Shown here: one piece after another, positions 44,518 to 54,552 of the stretch | Numbering within the stretch: the first letter of the stretch is position 1 | Layout of the letters: every line of letters starts with the position of its first letter | Origin: Streptomyces violaceusniger | GTDB lineage: Bacteria; Actinomycetota; Actinomycetes; Streptomycetales; Streptomycetaceae | Assembly: GCA_005405945.1 (NCBI GenBank) | Contig: BJHW01000002.1 | Coordinates: forward strand, 1,116,001 to 1,180,000 | Direction: 5' to 3' | Length of the DNA stretch: 64,000 bases | Program-made: the position numbers and the translations under genes | The notes under the pieces: generated by a model | Databases searched by the model: none | What the model was told of the DNA's origin: nothing | What the model saw: only the letters and a program-made list of their open reading frames with translations

Positions 44518-45806
44518 TCAGCCGTCGGAGCCGGGCATCGCCAGCGCCGCCGCCGGATCGAGTCCGGCCGGGCCCGCGGGCCACCAGCGGCCGCGTTCCC
44601 TGCGGTACGGCCACCAGCGGCCGTCGTGGCCGTAGCGCACCTGGAGATCGGCGCCCACCACCGTCCAGCGGTTCGCCGTGGCGCGCAGCCGGGGCGCCCG
44701 CTCGTCCCCCTCCCAGGCGGCCGCGAGCTGGGCGCGGGCCCGCGCGAGGGCATCCGGGTCCGGCGTCCACTCCTCCTCCAGCACGGTGAGCGCGGCGGCC
44801 CCGCCGTCCTCCCAGGCGCGGACGGCCCGCGCCAGATCGGCGCGGTCGCGCCCGCAGCCGGCCGCGAGCCGGGCGGCGATCGGGGCCGGGGGACCGGTGG
44901 CGGTCAGCCGCACCGTGTCCTCCCACACCGTCAGCGCGGCCGGGACCGGGGAGGCGGCGTGGCCGGGCGCGAGCGCCTCGGCCAGCAGCCGCTGGGCGCG
45001 TACCGCGGCGTCCGCCGCCAGGAACTCCAGCGCGGCCACGTCCAGCCCCTCGGCCGGGTCCGTGCCGCCCGCCAGCGCCGGAGGGCGGCCGGGCGCGGCG
45101 ACGGCGGGCGGGGGCTCGGGCAGCGGGGGCGGCCCGGGCGCGGCGAACGCCTCCCGGGCCGGTACGCCCTCCGGGGCCGGGGGAGCGGCCGGGGGAGCGG
45201 CGTCCTCCGCCGACTGCGGAAGGTGCCGGGCGGCCCGCGCCGCGCTGCGCACCTGGAGCTCGTCCAGCAGCTCCCGCTCCCCGCGTCCGCGCATCAGGAG
45301 CAGCACATACGGATCCTCGTCCAGCAGCCGGGCGAGCTGGTAGCACAGCGCGGCCGTGTGCGGGCAGTGGTCCCACGCCTCGCAGCCGCACTCCGGCTCC
45401 AGATCGCCTATCCCCGGCAGCAGTTCGACGCCCACGGCCGCCGCGTCCTCGGCCAGCTGCGGAGGCATGTCGCGGTCCAGCAGGGCGGCGATATGGCCGG
45501 AGCGGTCCGCGACCACCCCAGCAGCCGGTCCCATTCCGCGTCGGTGAACTCCCGCAGCAGCACATCGGACCGGTACGGCGTGCGGTCGCGGTCCCGCACC
45601 ACGGCGGTGACCCGGCCGGGGCGTACGCACACCGCGCCCACCGCTCCCTCGCGCGCCTGCTTGCGGCCGCGCTTCAGCTGCTCGCCGTCCAGCGCCGTGT
45701 CCTCCAGGGCCTTCAGCCACGCCTGGCCCCACCAGGTGCGGGCGAAGCCGCGGCCTCGGGCGGGCGGCAGTGCGGCGAAGGTGCGCTCGGACTCGGTACG
45801 GCTCAT
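44518..45806 (-). CDS. SWIM zinc-finger protein (one-base frameshift)
   Basis: 429 residues after repair. The N-terminal region ARTWWGQAWLKALEDTALDG and the SWIM zinc motif CGCEAWDHCPHTAALCYQLA (CxC...CxH) identify it. A Pro/Ala-rich linker and a conserved C-terminal domain ending RWWPYRRERGRWWPAG follow. SWIM proteins of this sort occur beside SNF2 helicases and are thought to bind nucleic acid or protein partners. The frame breaks at CCCC 45516-45519; one more base joins AEWDRLLG to VVADRSGHIAALL. The ATG at 45806 overlaps the helicase stop (ATGA). Confidence 0.82.
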
Positions 45807-48753
45807 CGTTCGGTCCCCCTCAGCTCCACGAGCTCCGCCAGCTCGGAGTCGGTCAGTTCGGTCAGCGCGCCCTCGCCGGAGCCGAGCACGGAGTCCGCCA
45901 GCTCCCGCTTGCGCGTCAGCATCGCGGCGATGCGGTCCTCCACGGTCCCCTCCGCGATGATGCGGTGGACCTGCACCGGCTGGGTCTGGCCGATGCGGTA
46001 CGCGCGGTCGGTGGCCTGCGCCTCGACGGCCGGGTTCCACCAGCGGTCGTAGTGCACGACATGCCCGGCCCGGGTGAGGTTGAGCCCCGTGCCCGCCGCC
46101 TTCAGCGACAGCAGGAACACCGGGACCTCGCCGTCCTGGAAGCGCCGCACCATCTCCTCGCGGCGCGCCACCGGCGTACCGCCGTGCAGCAGCTGGGCCG
46201 GCACCCCGCGCGTGGCCAGGTGGTCCTCGAGGATGCGCGCCATCTGGACGTACTGGGTGAAGACCAGGACGCTCGCGCCCTCGGCCAGGATGGTGTCCAG
46301 CAGTTCGTCGAGCAGCTCCAGCTTGCCGGAGCGCCCGGGGATCACCGGCCGGTCCTCCTTCAGGTACTGCGCCGGGTGATTGCAGATCTGCTTCAGACCG
46401 GTGAGGAGCTTGACGATGAGTCCGCGCCGGATGAGGCCGCCGGTGCCGGAGATCTCGGCGAGGATCTCGCGCACCACCGCCTCGTAGAGCCCGGCCTGCT
46501 CCTTGGTGAGCGCCACGGCCCGGTCCGTCTCGGTCTTGGGCGGCAGCTCGGGGGCGATACCGGGGTCGGACTTGCGGCGCCGGAGCAGGAAGGGGCGGAC
46601 CAGTTTCGCCAGCCGTGCGGCGGCCTCGGGGTCGCTTCCGCTCTCCACGGCCTGGGCGTAGCGCCTGCGGAACGCGCCATGGGTGCCCAGCACTCCCGGC
46701 GTGGTCCAGTCGAGGATCGCCCACAGCTCGGAGAGGTTGTTCTCGATGGGGGTTCCGGAGAGCGCCACCCGGGCCTTCGCGCCGATGGTGCGCAGCTGCC
46801 GCGCCGTCGCCGAGAACGGGTTCTTCACGTGCTGCGCCTCGTCCGCGACCACCATGCCCCACGGTCCGGCCTCGGCCAGCCGCTGGGCGTCGAGCCGCAT
46901 CGTGCCGTAGGTGGTGAGGACGAACTCCCCGTCCGCAAGGCCGTCCAGGCTGCGCGCGGAGCCGTGGTAGCGGCGCACCGGGGTGCCCGGCGCGAACCGC
47001 TCGATCTCGCGCCGCCAGTTGCCCATCAGCGAGGTGGGGCAGACCACCAGAGTGGGTCCGGAGGCTTCGGGGATGCCCTTGCGGTGCAGATGGAGCGCGA
47101 TGAGGGTGATGGTCTTGCCGAGCCCCATGTCGTCGGCGAGACAGCCGCCGAGGCCGATCGAGGTCATCCGGACCAGCCAGTTCAGGCCGCGCAGCTGATA
47201 GTCGCGCAGTGTGGCGGCCAGGGCGGCGGGCTGGGACACGGGCGTCCGCTGGGCACCGGCGGTCCCCTCGGGGTCGGAGAGGTGGTCCCGCAGGGCCTCC
47301 AGCCAGCCGGTGGCCCGCACCTCCACATCGGTGCCATCGGCCTCCGTGCGACCGGTAAGGACGGCACCGAGGGCGTCGGCGGGGGTGAGCTTGCGGTCCT
47401 GCCGGTCCTGGACCCGGCGCGCCGCCTCGGGGTCGAGGAGGACCCATTGGTCGCGCAGCCGTACCACCGGCCGGCTGGCCTCGGCGAGCCGGTCGAGCTC
47501 GGCACGGGTGAGCTCCTGGTCGCCCACGGCGAACCGCCAGCTGAACCGCAGCAGCGCGTCGGCGGAGAGGAAGGCCGGGAACCGGGGCCCGGCGTCGTCC
47601 TGAGCCTCGTCGTCGCCGTCCGGGCCGATGACGGCGCGGGCGGTGAGCCCGCGGGCCAGCTCTCTGGGCCAGTGCACCTGGACCCCGGCGGCGTCCAGCG
47701 CTCCGGCGGCCGGACCGAGCAGCTCGGTGACCTCCTCGTCGGCGAGGTCGAGGGCGTCGGGCACGGCGGCCGACAGCAGCGGGGTGAGCGGCGCCCAGGC
47801 GCGGGCCGCGCGCCGCAGGGTCAGCAGGGCGTCCATACGGGCGCGCGGACCGAGGGCCGGGGCGATGGGCGAGGTCCCCGCCCAGACATCGGCGGCGTCC
47901 GCGACCAGCGCCGGGTCGGTGAGGCTGTGCAACTGGAGAACGGCACGGAAGCGCGGCCCGTCCGCCTTACCGTTCCCACCGACGCCGTGCAGCAGCTCGA
48001 TACGGATCGAGAGCCGCACCCCCGCGTCGTGCCCGGCGGCCACGTCGGCGGCCCAGGCGCGCTGTTCGGGCAGCCGCCGTGGCGCCGGGGCGGCGAAGGC
48101 GGGGCCGCCCGCGGCCAGCGCCGCCGCGGGCGAGCGCGGCAGCCCGTCCGCCACCGCGTCCAGGAACGCCCGCAGATGCCGCTCGGGCTCGGGCAGCAGC
48201 ACCGGCCCGGAGACGGGCAGCGGGGTCGCGTGCGCCGTGGGCGGCATGGCGGCGGCCAGCTCGCGCACCCGCGTCAGATCGTCGGGGCGAGCGGGCCGAC
48301 GCGCCAGACGTCGTGGTCGGTGGCGCTGAGTCCGGGCAGCAGCCTTCCGCGGGCCGCGAGTTGGAGGGCGAGTACGGCGGCGGCGCCCCAGAAGGCCGTG
48401 GCGGGGTCGCACTGCCCCGGACCGGTCTGCGCGGCCCGCGCCCGGGCCCGGGTGAGCACCGGCAGCGCGTCGCCCAGGGGCAGCACGAGCGCCCTTACGG
48501 TACGCGTCTGGACGTCGAGGCCGGTGGGGCCGGGGCCGGTGGGGTCGTCATGGGGATCGCCATCGGCGCCGTCCACCGGGACGACGACCGTCAGCTCCTC
48601 GGTGGAGCCGGTGGCGGGACCGGAAGGAGGCGCGCCGTCCGGCCGCCAGAAGGCGACCCGGCCGGTGCGTGCCGGGTCACCGGGAAGGAAAACGGCGGTG
48701 CAGCGGGAGAGTTCGGCGATGTCGGAGGGTGTTGCCGCGGAGGGTGGTGTCAC
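45803..48753 (-). CDS. SNF2/DEAD-like helicase (one-base frameshift near N-terminus)
   Basis: 983 residues after repair. The N-terminal 450 residues are the bacterial SNF2-associated region; the SNF2 ATPase follows with ADDMGLGKTITLIALHL (Walker A), VVADEAQHVKN (DEAQ), LSGTPIENN and the helicase C lobe with ATDRAYRIGQTQPVQVHRII. Probably an ATP-driven remodeler of DNA-protein complexes. The frame breaks at GGGG 48284-48287, where VWRVGPLAP should continue into DDLTRVRELAAAM. Coupled by overlap to the SWIM protein gene, implying a working pair. No restriction or defence genes are adjacent. Confidence 0.87.
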
Positions 48754-48895
48754 AGCGCTGAGCGTTCCTCAAATTTGACTAGTCGAGCCCGGGCCGCCCG
48801 AGGGTACAGGATCACGGCGCGAGGAGGAACCGGGTGCCGCCGGTGTCCGTTGTGTGGAGTGAGTGCGGCTATGGGCCGTGAAGGAGGCGGGTGAG

Positions 48896-49078
48896 ATGTC
48901 CACACGCGCGAAGGTCGCCACCGGTGGTGTGGTGGCGGGTGTGATCCTGCTCTGGGTGTTGCCCTTCTGGGCGGCGCTCCTGGTGATGGTGGGAGTGCCG
49001 GCGGCGGCCTATCTGCTGCTGGACCCCTCCCAGCGCCGCAGGCTGAACAGGGTCACCCGGAAGCAGCTGGGCCGCTGA
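48896..49078 (+). CDS. small membrane protein, unknown function
   Basis: 60 residues. The ATG at 48896 follows AAGGAGG by 8 bases. Basic N-terminus MSTRAKVATGG, a hydrophobic region VVAGVILLWVLPFWAALLVM continuing to GVPAAAYLLL, then a basic tail DPSQRRRLNRVTRKQLGR. One or two membrane helices with both ends positively charged. It resembles small conserved actinobacterial membrane proteins, but I cannot name a role. Confidence 0.7.
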   Translation: MSTRAKVATGGVVAGVILLWVLPFWAALLVMVGVPAAAYLLLDPSQRRRLNRVTRKQLGR

Positions 49079-49094
49079 AGCAGCTGGGCCGCTG
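49061..49094 (+). repeat. 17-bp tandem duplication across a stop codon
   Basis: AAGCAGCTGGGCCGCTG occurs twice in direct succession (49061-49077, 49078-49094), with a decayed third copy after it. The stop codon of the small membrane protein gene lies at the junction, so the second copy is outside the gene. Confidence 0.8.
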
Positions 49095-49461
49095 AAGCGG
49101 CCGGGCCGCCGAGCGCGGCCGCGGAAGGCGGCCGGCTGGGCCAGGGGCCACGGGCGGAGCGCAGCCGGGAGTGACCGCGCAGTACCGATCGCGGACCGCC
49201 CGCGACCCCGTTCCGGCCCGGCCGGCTGGGGAGCGGTCATGCCCCTTGGGCTCCGCCGAGGCCCGGAGCAGCGTCCGGATCCGGGCTTGAGAGGGCCGCG
49301 GCGACCGTAAGGGCGCGGAATCACCCGCGTAGGCGTGCCCGTCCGGCCCGACCGGCCCGGACGCGGCGTGCCCGACCGGCCCGGACGGCATCGCTGACCG
49401 GCTCCTGGCGGCAGCCTTGACCGACCCCGTACGGGAGCGGGAAGGGCGGGGCGTCAAGGTC
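49079..49461. other. 383-bp gap without a recognisable gene
   Basis: Between the small membrane protein and the convergent 49462-50259 gene. Apart from the 17-bp duplication and GC-rich repeats of the form GGCCCGACCGGCCCGGAC near 49345-49392, which can fold into hairpins and may stop transcription, I see nothing functional. Confidence 0.5.
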
Positions 49462-50259
49462 TCAGTGCGGGCGCACGGCCAGCTTGTCCAGAGCCGTCAG
49501 CAGCCCCGGCAGCTCGGGGCCGCGGCCGACCGGCAGCACCTCGCCCGGTGCGTCGTCCAGCAGCACGAACGCGATGTCGTCGGTCCGGGCCACCATGCTC
49601 CAGCCCGGCCCGTCGGCCCGGAGCGTCCGCGCGTCACCGGAGGCGAACGCCGAGCGGACCCGCCCCAGCGGCGGGGGTGAGTCCAGATAGCCGCGCGCCT
49701 CCTCGAGCACCCGCCGCACGCCCCCGTGCGGCTTCTCGCCCGGGGACACGAACGTCACATCGCTGTCGACCTGCTCACGCCAGATCGCCCACTGGAGCGC
49801 GATCTCGTCGGCGCCGAGCCGCCGCTGAGCCGGGCCCCACCGCTCGGAGTCCGGTGGCGACAGCGGCGCCCGGGAGGCGTCTTCCCCCAGCTCGGGGTCG
49901 GGCGCGGGATCATGGGGGGCCGGTACGCCCGGGGCGGCCACGGCCACCGCGAGCGGCCAGCCGGGAAGCGAGGCGACCACCGTGCGGTCTTCGATGGCCA
50001 GGGCGTACTCCATGCCGCAGTCCCAGGTCGCGATGGCGATGGCCACGAGCGACACGTCGTCGGTGACCACCGTCCAGCGGGCGCCGCCGCCGTCCTGCCC
50101 CAGCACCAGTCCGTAGCCGGTCTCGTACGGCTCCAGCCCGAGCGCGGCACATGCCTCGGGATAGTCGTCCCCGAGCACGCTCGGGAATTGAGCGGGTGTC
50201 AGCAGCACCGCGGTCAGCACATACAGCGCCTCGTCGCGTGACTCCTCCGTGGCGGGCAC
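49462..50259 (-). CDS. conserved hypothetical cytoplasmic protein
   Basis: 265 residues. The GTG at 50259 follows AGGAGG by 5 bases. No signal or membrane segment. Acidic, with a globular N-terminal half (ALYVLTAVLLTPAQFPSVLG, then GGARWTVVTDDVSLVAIAIA), a Pro/Asp-rich middle and a C-terminal part (YLDSPPPLGRVRSAFASGDA). It reads like a conserved streptomycete protein, but I recognise no domain. The neighbours (membrane protein, PadR regulator) give no hint. Confidence 0.65.
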   Translation of the reverse strand: MPATEESRDEALYVLTAVLLTPAQFPSVLGDDYPEACAALGLEPYETGYGLVLGQDGGGARWTVVTDDVSLVAIAIATWDCGMEYALAIEDRTVVASLPGWPLAVAVAAPGVPAPHDPAPDPELGEDASRAPLSPPDSERWGPAQRRLGADEIALQWAIWREQVDSDVTFVSPGEKPHGGVRRVLEEARGYLDSPPPLGRVRSAFASGDARTLRADGPGWSMVARTDDIAFVLLDDAPGEVLPVGRGPELPGLLTALDKLAVRPH

Positions 50260-50361
50260 GACAGCCTCCTCCTGCGCATGCGGATCCGATGAGCGATCCG
50301 TCGTCGCGCACCTTAACCACCCAGTAGCCACGGAGTCGAGACATCGGGAGGCGGTCGGCCC

Positions 50362-50898
50362 TCAGCCGTCGGTCGCCGCCCGGAGCGTGTCCAGAGTGCG
50401 CCGCAGCCAGGACAGTTCGGCCTGGCTGGTGGCGCGGGCGATGGTGAGGATGCCGCGCCGGAAGGGATCCTCGACCTCTTCGGCCCGCAGCGGGCGGTCG
50501 CCCTCGTAGAAGAAGCTCGACGGCCGGCGCAGAAAGGCCATCCGGCGCTCCAGCACCTCCGTCTGGGCCGACGCGTCGTCGAGGTGGCGCAGAAACGCCA
50601 GCACGGTGAACCAGCGGTTCTCGTCGGTGATGTCGACGTCAGCCGGATGCGCGAGGCGGCGGCGCAGCTCCGTCCGCCCCTCGGCGGTCAGCGTGAGCAC
50701 GTGCCGGGGCGCGGCCCCCGCGCCCGGCTGGGTCCGGCGGGCCAGCAGACCGGCCCTCTCCAGCCGCTTGATCGCCGGGTAGAGGGTGGACTCGGCCACG
50801 GGTTTCACATGTCCGGTCAGCGCGGCGATGCGCTTGCGCAACTCATAGCCGTGCAGCGGGGCGTCATGGAGGAAGCCCAGGATGGCGAGTTCGAGCAT
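50362..50898 (-). CDS. PadR-family transcriptional regulator
   Basis: 178 residues. The N-terminal winged helix is MLELAILGFLHDAPLHGYEL, with ESTLYPAIKRLERAGLLARR as the recognition part; a C-terminal helical dimer domain follows (Vir-like, with RRPSSFFYEG). PadR proteins repress stress or efflux genes and usually themselves. A perfect 8-2-8 palindrome lies 43 bp upstream. The methyltransferase gene precedes it on the same strand, so both may be controlled together. Confidence 0.88.
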   Translation of the reverse strand: MLELAILGFLHDAPLHGYELRKRIAALTGHVKPVAESTLYPAIKRLERAGLLARRTQPGAGAAPRHVLTLTAEGRTELRRRLAHPADVDITDENRWFTVLAFLRHLDDASAQTEVLERRMAFLRRPSSFFYEGDRPLRAEEVEDPFRRGILTIARATSQAELSWLRRTLDTLRAATDG

Positions 50899-50940
50899 GG
50901 CCGCATTGTGCCGCACGGCCGCTGTACCCCGCTGAGGCGC

Positions 50941-50958
50941 TACATCGACATCGATGTA
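50941..50958. promoter_or_regulatory. palindromic operator, candidate PadR site
   Basis: TACATCGACATCGATGTA: arms TACATCGA and TCGATGTA are exact reverse complements around CA. The ATGT/ACAT ends fit PadR sites. It sits 43 bp before the padR-family start and 36 bp after the methyltransferase stop. Confidence 0.65.
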
Positions 50959-50993
50959 TTGTCGCTGTCCGACGCGATCATTGAGCGACCTAC

Positions 50994-51613
50994 TCAGTCG
51001 ACTTCGCGGACGGAGAGCGCCAGAAAACGCGTGTCCTCGTCGGTGTACGACTCCAGCCGCCAGCCGGCGTCCGCCAGCAGCGGCCGCAGCTGGGGCTCCG
51101 CCCGCAGATCGTCGGGGGTGAGGGCACGGCCGTGGCGGGCGGCGAGAGCGGCCCGCCCCACCGGATGGAACAGCGCGAGCCGCCCGCCGGGGCGCACCAC
51201 CCGGGCCAGTTCGCGCAGGTTCTCGCGGGGGTCCGAGAGGTGGGAGATCAGCCCGGCGGCGAACACCGCGTCGAGGCGGCCCTCGCGCAGCGGCAGCCGT
51301 GCCACATCGGCGAGGGCGAGGCCCGCGAAGCCGTCCCGGCCCTCGCGCAGGGCGGCGTCCAGCATGGCGGGTGTGAGGTCCACTCCGAGGACCGTCCCCC
51401 CGGGGCCGACCGCGGCGCGCAGCGCGGGCAGCGCACGCCCCGTTCCGCACCCCGCGTCGAGCACCGCGTCCCCGGGGCGGAGCCCGAGGTCGGCGACGGC
51501 GGCGGCGTAGGCGGGGCCGTCGTCCGGGAAGCGGCGGTCCCAGTCGGCCGCCCGGGGGTGAAGAAGTCCCGTACATCGGCCGCGCTGTTTCCGTGGGAGG
51601 GCTCATGGGGCAC
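50994..51613 (-). CDS. class I SAM-dependent methyltransferase (one-base frameshift)
   Basis: 206 residues after repair. Motif I VLDAGCGTGRALPALRAA, motif II GVDLTPAMLDAAL, then FAAGLISHLSDPRENLRELA and RPGGRLALFHP. UbiE/type 11 methyltransferase; acceptor unknown. The GTG at 51613 follows GAGGAG by 6 bases and begins VPHEPSHGNSAADVRDFFTP; the frame is lost at the G run 51554-51558, and one more base gives RAADWDRRFPDDGPAYAAAV, which flows into motif I. Next on the strand is the PadR regulator. Confidence 0.8.
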
Positions 51614-51853
51614 GGGAACTCCTCGGGGCACCTGGGATACGACGGTGGGACGCTGCGCTGAACAAGCAGCCTACGCCCGCATCGAGTGCAGATTCGGACG
51701 CTTATCGATCGCTCTGGCATCTGACTCTGTCAATTTTCAACAGGTTCCGTAATGCGCCCTCAAAGTGCGCCCCGGCGGGGCTAGCGTCCCTGGCCCAGGG
51801 GGACACCCGGAGTGCCGCACGGCGCGGCGCATCCCGACCGAGGGAGACCGCCC

Positions 51854-52372
51854 ATGACCAAGCCGCGCAGCACCGCCGCACGCTCCATGGCCGATCTCGA
51901 CCGGATCTTGAACGATCTGGTAGCCGGGGCCGCAGGCGTACGCCATGCCGTGGTGCTCTCCCGGGACGGGGCGACCGTCAGCGCGTCCGGTGGGCTCTCC
52001 CGCCATGAGGCCGAGCACCTGGCCGCCGTCGCCTCCGGGTTCCACGGCATCGCCGCGAGCGCAGGGCGCCGGGGGCGCGGTGGCCCACCCCGGCGGACGA
52101 TGATCGAGATGGCGGCGGGCACCCTCTTCGTCGTGGCGCTGGCCGACGGCGCCTGCCTGGCCGTGCTGGGCACCGCGGGTGCCGAGCCGGCCGTGATCGC
52201 CGAGGACACGACCCGGCTCGTGGACCTGGTGGACCGGCGGCGCGGTCCATGGCCCCGCCGACGGTTCGGCCGGATGCGCCGGGGTACCCGGAACGGGCCC
52301 CGGAAGATCATTCCCACGACTACGGCGAAGGGGTGCGGCGATGCGAGCGGTGACCTGGCAGGGCCGACATGA
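51854..52372 (+). CDS. roadblock/LC7-domain protein
   Basis: 172 residues. The roadblock fold occupies about residues 12-115: LDRILNDLVAGAAGVRHAVV, VLSRDGATVSASGGLSRHEA, EHLAAVASGFHGIA and TLFVVALADGACLAVLG. In Streptomyces such proteins work with small GTPases and sensor kinases of conservon type; none is adjacent here. The ATG at 51854 follows AGGGAG. The tail (GPWPRRRFGRMRRGTRNGPR) is basic and overlaps the next gene by 32 bp, unusual enough that a late frameshift cannot be excluded. Confidence 0.78.
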   Translation: MTKPRSTAARSMADLDRILNDLVAGAAGVRHAVVLSRDGATVSASGGLSRHEAEHLAAVASGFHGIAASAGRRGRGGPPRRTMIEMAAGTLFVVALADGACLAVLGTAGAEPAVIAEDTTRLVDLVDRRRGPWPRRRFGRMRRGTRNGPRKIIPTTTAKGCGDASGDLAGPT

Positions 52373-53534
52373 TGTGCGGGTCGAGACGGTGCCCGACCCC
52401 ATCATCAAGGAGCCGACGGACGCGATCGTCCGGATCACCACCACGGGGCTGTGCGGGTCCGATCTGCATCTGTACGAGGTGCTGACGCCGTTCATGACCC
52501 CCGGAGACATCCTCGGCCACGAGCCCATGGGCATCGTGGAGGAGACCGGCCCGGAGGTGACGCACATCAAGCCAGGCGACCGCGTGGTGGTCCCGTTCCA
52601 GATCGCCTGCGGACACTGCTGGATGTGCCGCTCCGGTCTGCCGACGCAGTGCGAGACCACTCAGGTCACCGAGCACGGCATGGGGGCTGAGCTCTTCGGC
52701 TACACCAAGCTCTACGGCGCGGTGGCCGGCGGCCAGGCGGAGTATCTGCGGGTGCCGCAGGCCCAGTACGGCCCGATCAAGGTGCCGGAAGGAGTCAACG
52801 ACGACCGCTACGTCTATTTGTCCGACGTATTGCCCACGGCGTGGCAGGCGGTTGAGTACGCGGAGCTGCCGCGCGGCGGCACGCTCGCGGTCCTGGGGCT
52901 GGGCCCCATCGGGCTCATGGCCTGCCGGGTGGCGAAGGTCCAGGGTCTGGCGGACCGGATCATCGGCGTGGACCTCGTCCCAGAACGGCTGCGCCGGGCG
53001 CGCGCCGACGGCGTCGAGGTCCATGACCTCAATGACTTCTCCGGCCAGGAGGGCCTGGTCGAGGCCGTCCTCTCCACCACCGGCGGCCGGGGACCGGACG
53101 CGGTCATCGACGCGGTGGGGACGGAGGCCCACGGCAGCCCGCTGGGCCGGACCGCCCAGCGGGCCACGGGTCTCCTGCCGAGGGAATGGGCCGCCAAGCT
53201 CACGGAGAAGGCCGGGGTCGACCGGCTGGCGGCGCTGCGGCTGGCCATCGCGCTGGTGCGGCGCGGCGGAACGATCTCCCTCAGCGGGGTCTACGGCGGG
53301 ATGGCCGATCCGCTGCCGCTGATGACCATGTTCGACAAGCAGATCCAGCTGCGGATGGGCCAGGCGAACGTGCGGCGCTGGGCCGACGACATCTTCCCGC
53401 TGCTGACGGACGACGACCCGCTGGGCGTCGACGGGTTCGCCACCCATCGCGTGCCGCTGGAAGAGGCACCCCGCGCCTATGAGATGTTCCAGCACAAGGA
53501 GGACGGTGCGATAAAGATCCTCATGCGCCCGTAA
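52341..53534 (+). CDS. zinc-dependent alcohol dehydrogenase (formaldehyde dehydrogenase-like)
   Basis: 397 residues. MDR family: catalytic zinc site GLCGSDLHLYE and ILGHEPMGIVEETG; structural zinc cysteines CGHCWMCRSGLPTQC; Rossmann motif VLGLGPIGLMACRVAKV. The long insertion and overall length match the glutathione-independent formaldehyde dehydrogenase-like group, though the substrate may be another alcohol or aldehyde. The ATG follows AAGGGG by a few bases and overlaps the end of the roadblock gene. Convergent with the 53588 gene. Confidence 0.88.
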   Translation: MRAVTWQGRHDVRVETVPDPIIKEPTDAIVRITTTGLCGSDLHLYEVLTPFMTPGDILGHEPMGIVEETGPEVTHIKPGDRVVVPFQIACGHCWMCRSGLPTQCETTQVTEHGMGAELFGYTKLYGAVAGGQAEYLRVPQAQYGPIKVPEGVNDDRYVYLSDVLPTAWQAVEYAELPRGGTLAVLGLGPIGLMACRVAKVQGLADRIIGVDLVPERLRRARADGVEVHDLNDFSGQEGLVEAVLSTTGGRGPDAVIDAVGTEAHGSPLGRTAQRATGLLPREWAAKLTEKAGVDRLAALRLAIALVRRGGTISLSGVYGGMADPLPLMTMFDKQIQLRMGQANVRRWADDIFPLLTDDDPLGVDGFATHRVPLEEAPRAYEMFQHKEDGAIKILMRP

Positions 53535-53587
53535 ACGTCGGATGGGCCGGGGTGCGTCATGAAGGGTTGGATTTCGGTCGAATCTCG

Positions 53588-54016
53588 CTACTCGGCGACC
53601 CCGGAGAGCGCGAGCACCTTGTCGATGCGCACCCTGACCAGCAGCTCGCCCGGCACGCCATTGCGGGCGCCGTACTCCTCGGCCCGGTCCTCGCCCATGT
53701 AACGGGCGGCGATCCGGGTGGCCCAGTCGCGGACTTGCCCCAGATCGTCGATGAGCTCGGCGCGCCCCCGCAGGGTGACGAAGGCGAACGGCGGCCTGTC
53801 GTCGTCCACACAGATGGTGAGCCGGCCGTCCCGGGCCAGGTTCCGTCCCTTGACCGTCTCCTGACCTGTGTTGAAGACGAGGTCGTCGCCGTCGAGCAGG
53901 AACCACACGGGGGCGAGGTGCGGACTTCCGTCGGCCCGCACCGTCGCCAGCTTCGCGGTGCGGGTGCCCTCCGTGACGAACTTCTGCCACTGATCCTTGG
54001 TCATGTTCTGTGCCAT
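53588..54016 (-). CDS. PPOX-class flavin/F420-dependent oxidoreductase
   Basis: 142 residues. Split beta-barrel FMN/F420-binding fold: FVTEGTRTAKLATVRADGSP, HLAPVWFLLDGDDLVFNTG, KGRNLARDGRLTICVDDDRP and the C-terminal VRIDKVLALSG. Proteins of this class in actinobacteria reduce small molecules with F420 or bind flavin. The ATG at 54016 (MAQNMTKDQW) was chosen over an upstream in-frame ATG because it follows a GGGG purine tract. Substrate not evident. Confidence 0.85.
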   Translation of the reverse strand: MAQNMTKDQWQKFVTEGTRTAKLATVRADGSPHLAPVWFLLDGDDLVFNTGQETVKGRNLARDGRLTICVDDDRPPFAFVTLRGRAELIDDLGQVRDWATRIAARYMGEDRAEEYGARNGVPGELLVRVRIDKVLALSGVAE

Positions 54017-54135
54017 GTCCCCATCCTGCGTCAATCAGCGCACAAGCGTGGGGTGCCGGGCGGGGTGGGTTGCCCAGACGGCGGCAGTGAGAAAGGCTGG
54101 CACGCAGCTGAAGGGGAATCGGGGAGGAATCGGAT

Positions 54136-54539
54136 ATGGCAGTGAACAAGGGGCTCGACTGGTTACTGGACGACCTGACCGAGCGGATCGCGGAGATACG
54201 GCACGCGCTGGTGCTGTCCAACGACGGGCTGGTGACGGGGCGAGTTCCACGCTGGTGCGCCAGGACGCCGAGCACCTGGCGGCGGTGGCGTCCGGGCTGC
54301 ACAGCCTCGCCAAGGGATCCGGGCACCACTTCCGCACGGGCCGGGTGCGGCAGACGATGGTCGAGTTCGACGAGGGCGTCCTCTTCGTCACGGCGGCGGG
54401 GGACGGCAGCTGTCTGTGCGTGCTCACCGGGCCGGACGCGGATGTGGGGCAGGTCGCTTACGAGATGGCGCTGCTGGTCAACCGGGTGGGGGAGCACCTG
54501 GGAGTCGAGGCCAGGCAGGAGAGCGGCGCACCCAGCTGA
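54136..54539 (+). CDS. roadblock/LC7-domain protein (one-base frameshift)
   Basis: 134 residues after repair. LDWLLDDLTERIAEIRHALV and LSNDGLVTG begin the roadblock fold; after the break it continues ASSTLVRQDAEHLAAVASGL, GRVRQTMVEFDEGVLFVTAA and CLCVLTGPDADVGQVAYEMA. The frame is lost at GGGG 54237-54240. It resembles the conservon-type roadblock proteins that partner a small GTPase and sensor kinase, but those genes are absent here. A second roadblock gene lies 1.8 kb upstream with a similar core. Confidence 0.82.
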
Positions 54540-54552
54540 TGCCGCGCGGAAG

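Noticed and set aside
45770..48778. A 1002-codon plus-strand frame opposite the SNF2 helicase
   Set aside because: Antisense shadow with no recognisable domain; the helicase motifs are on the minus strand.
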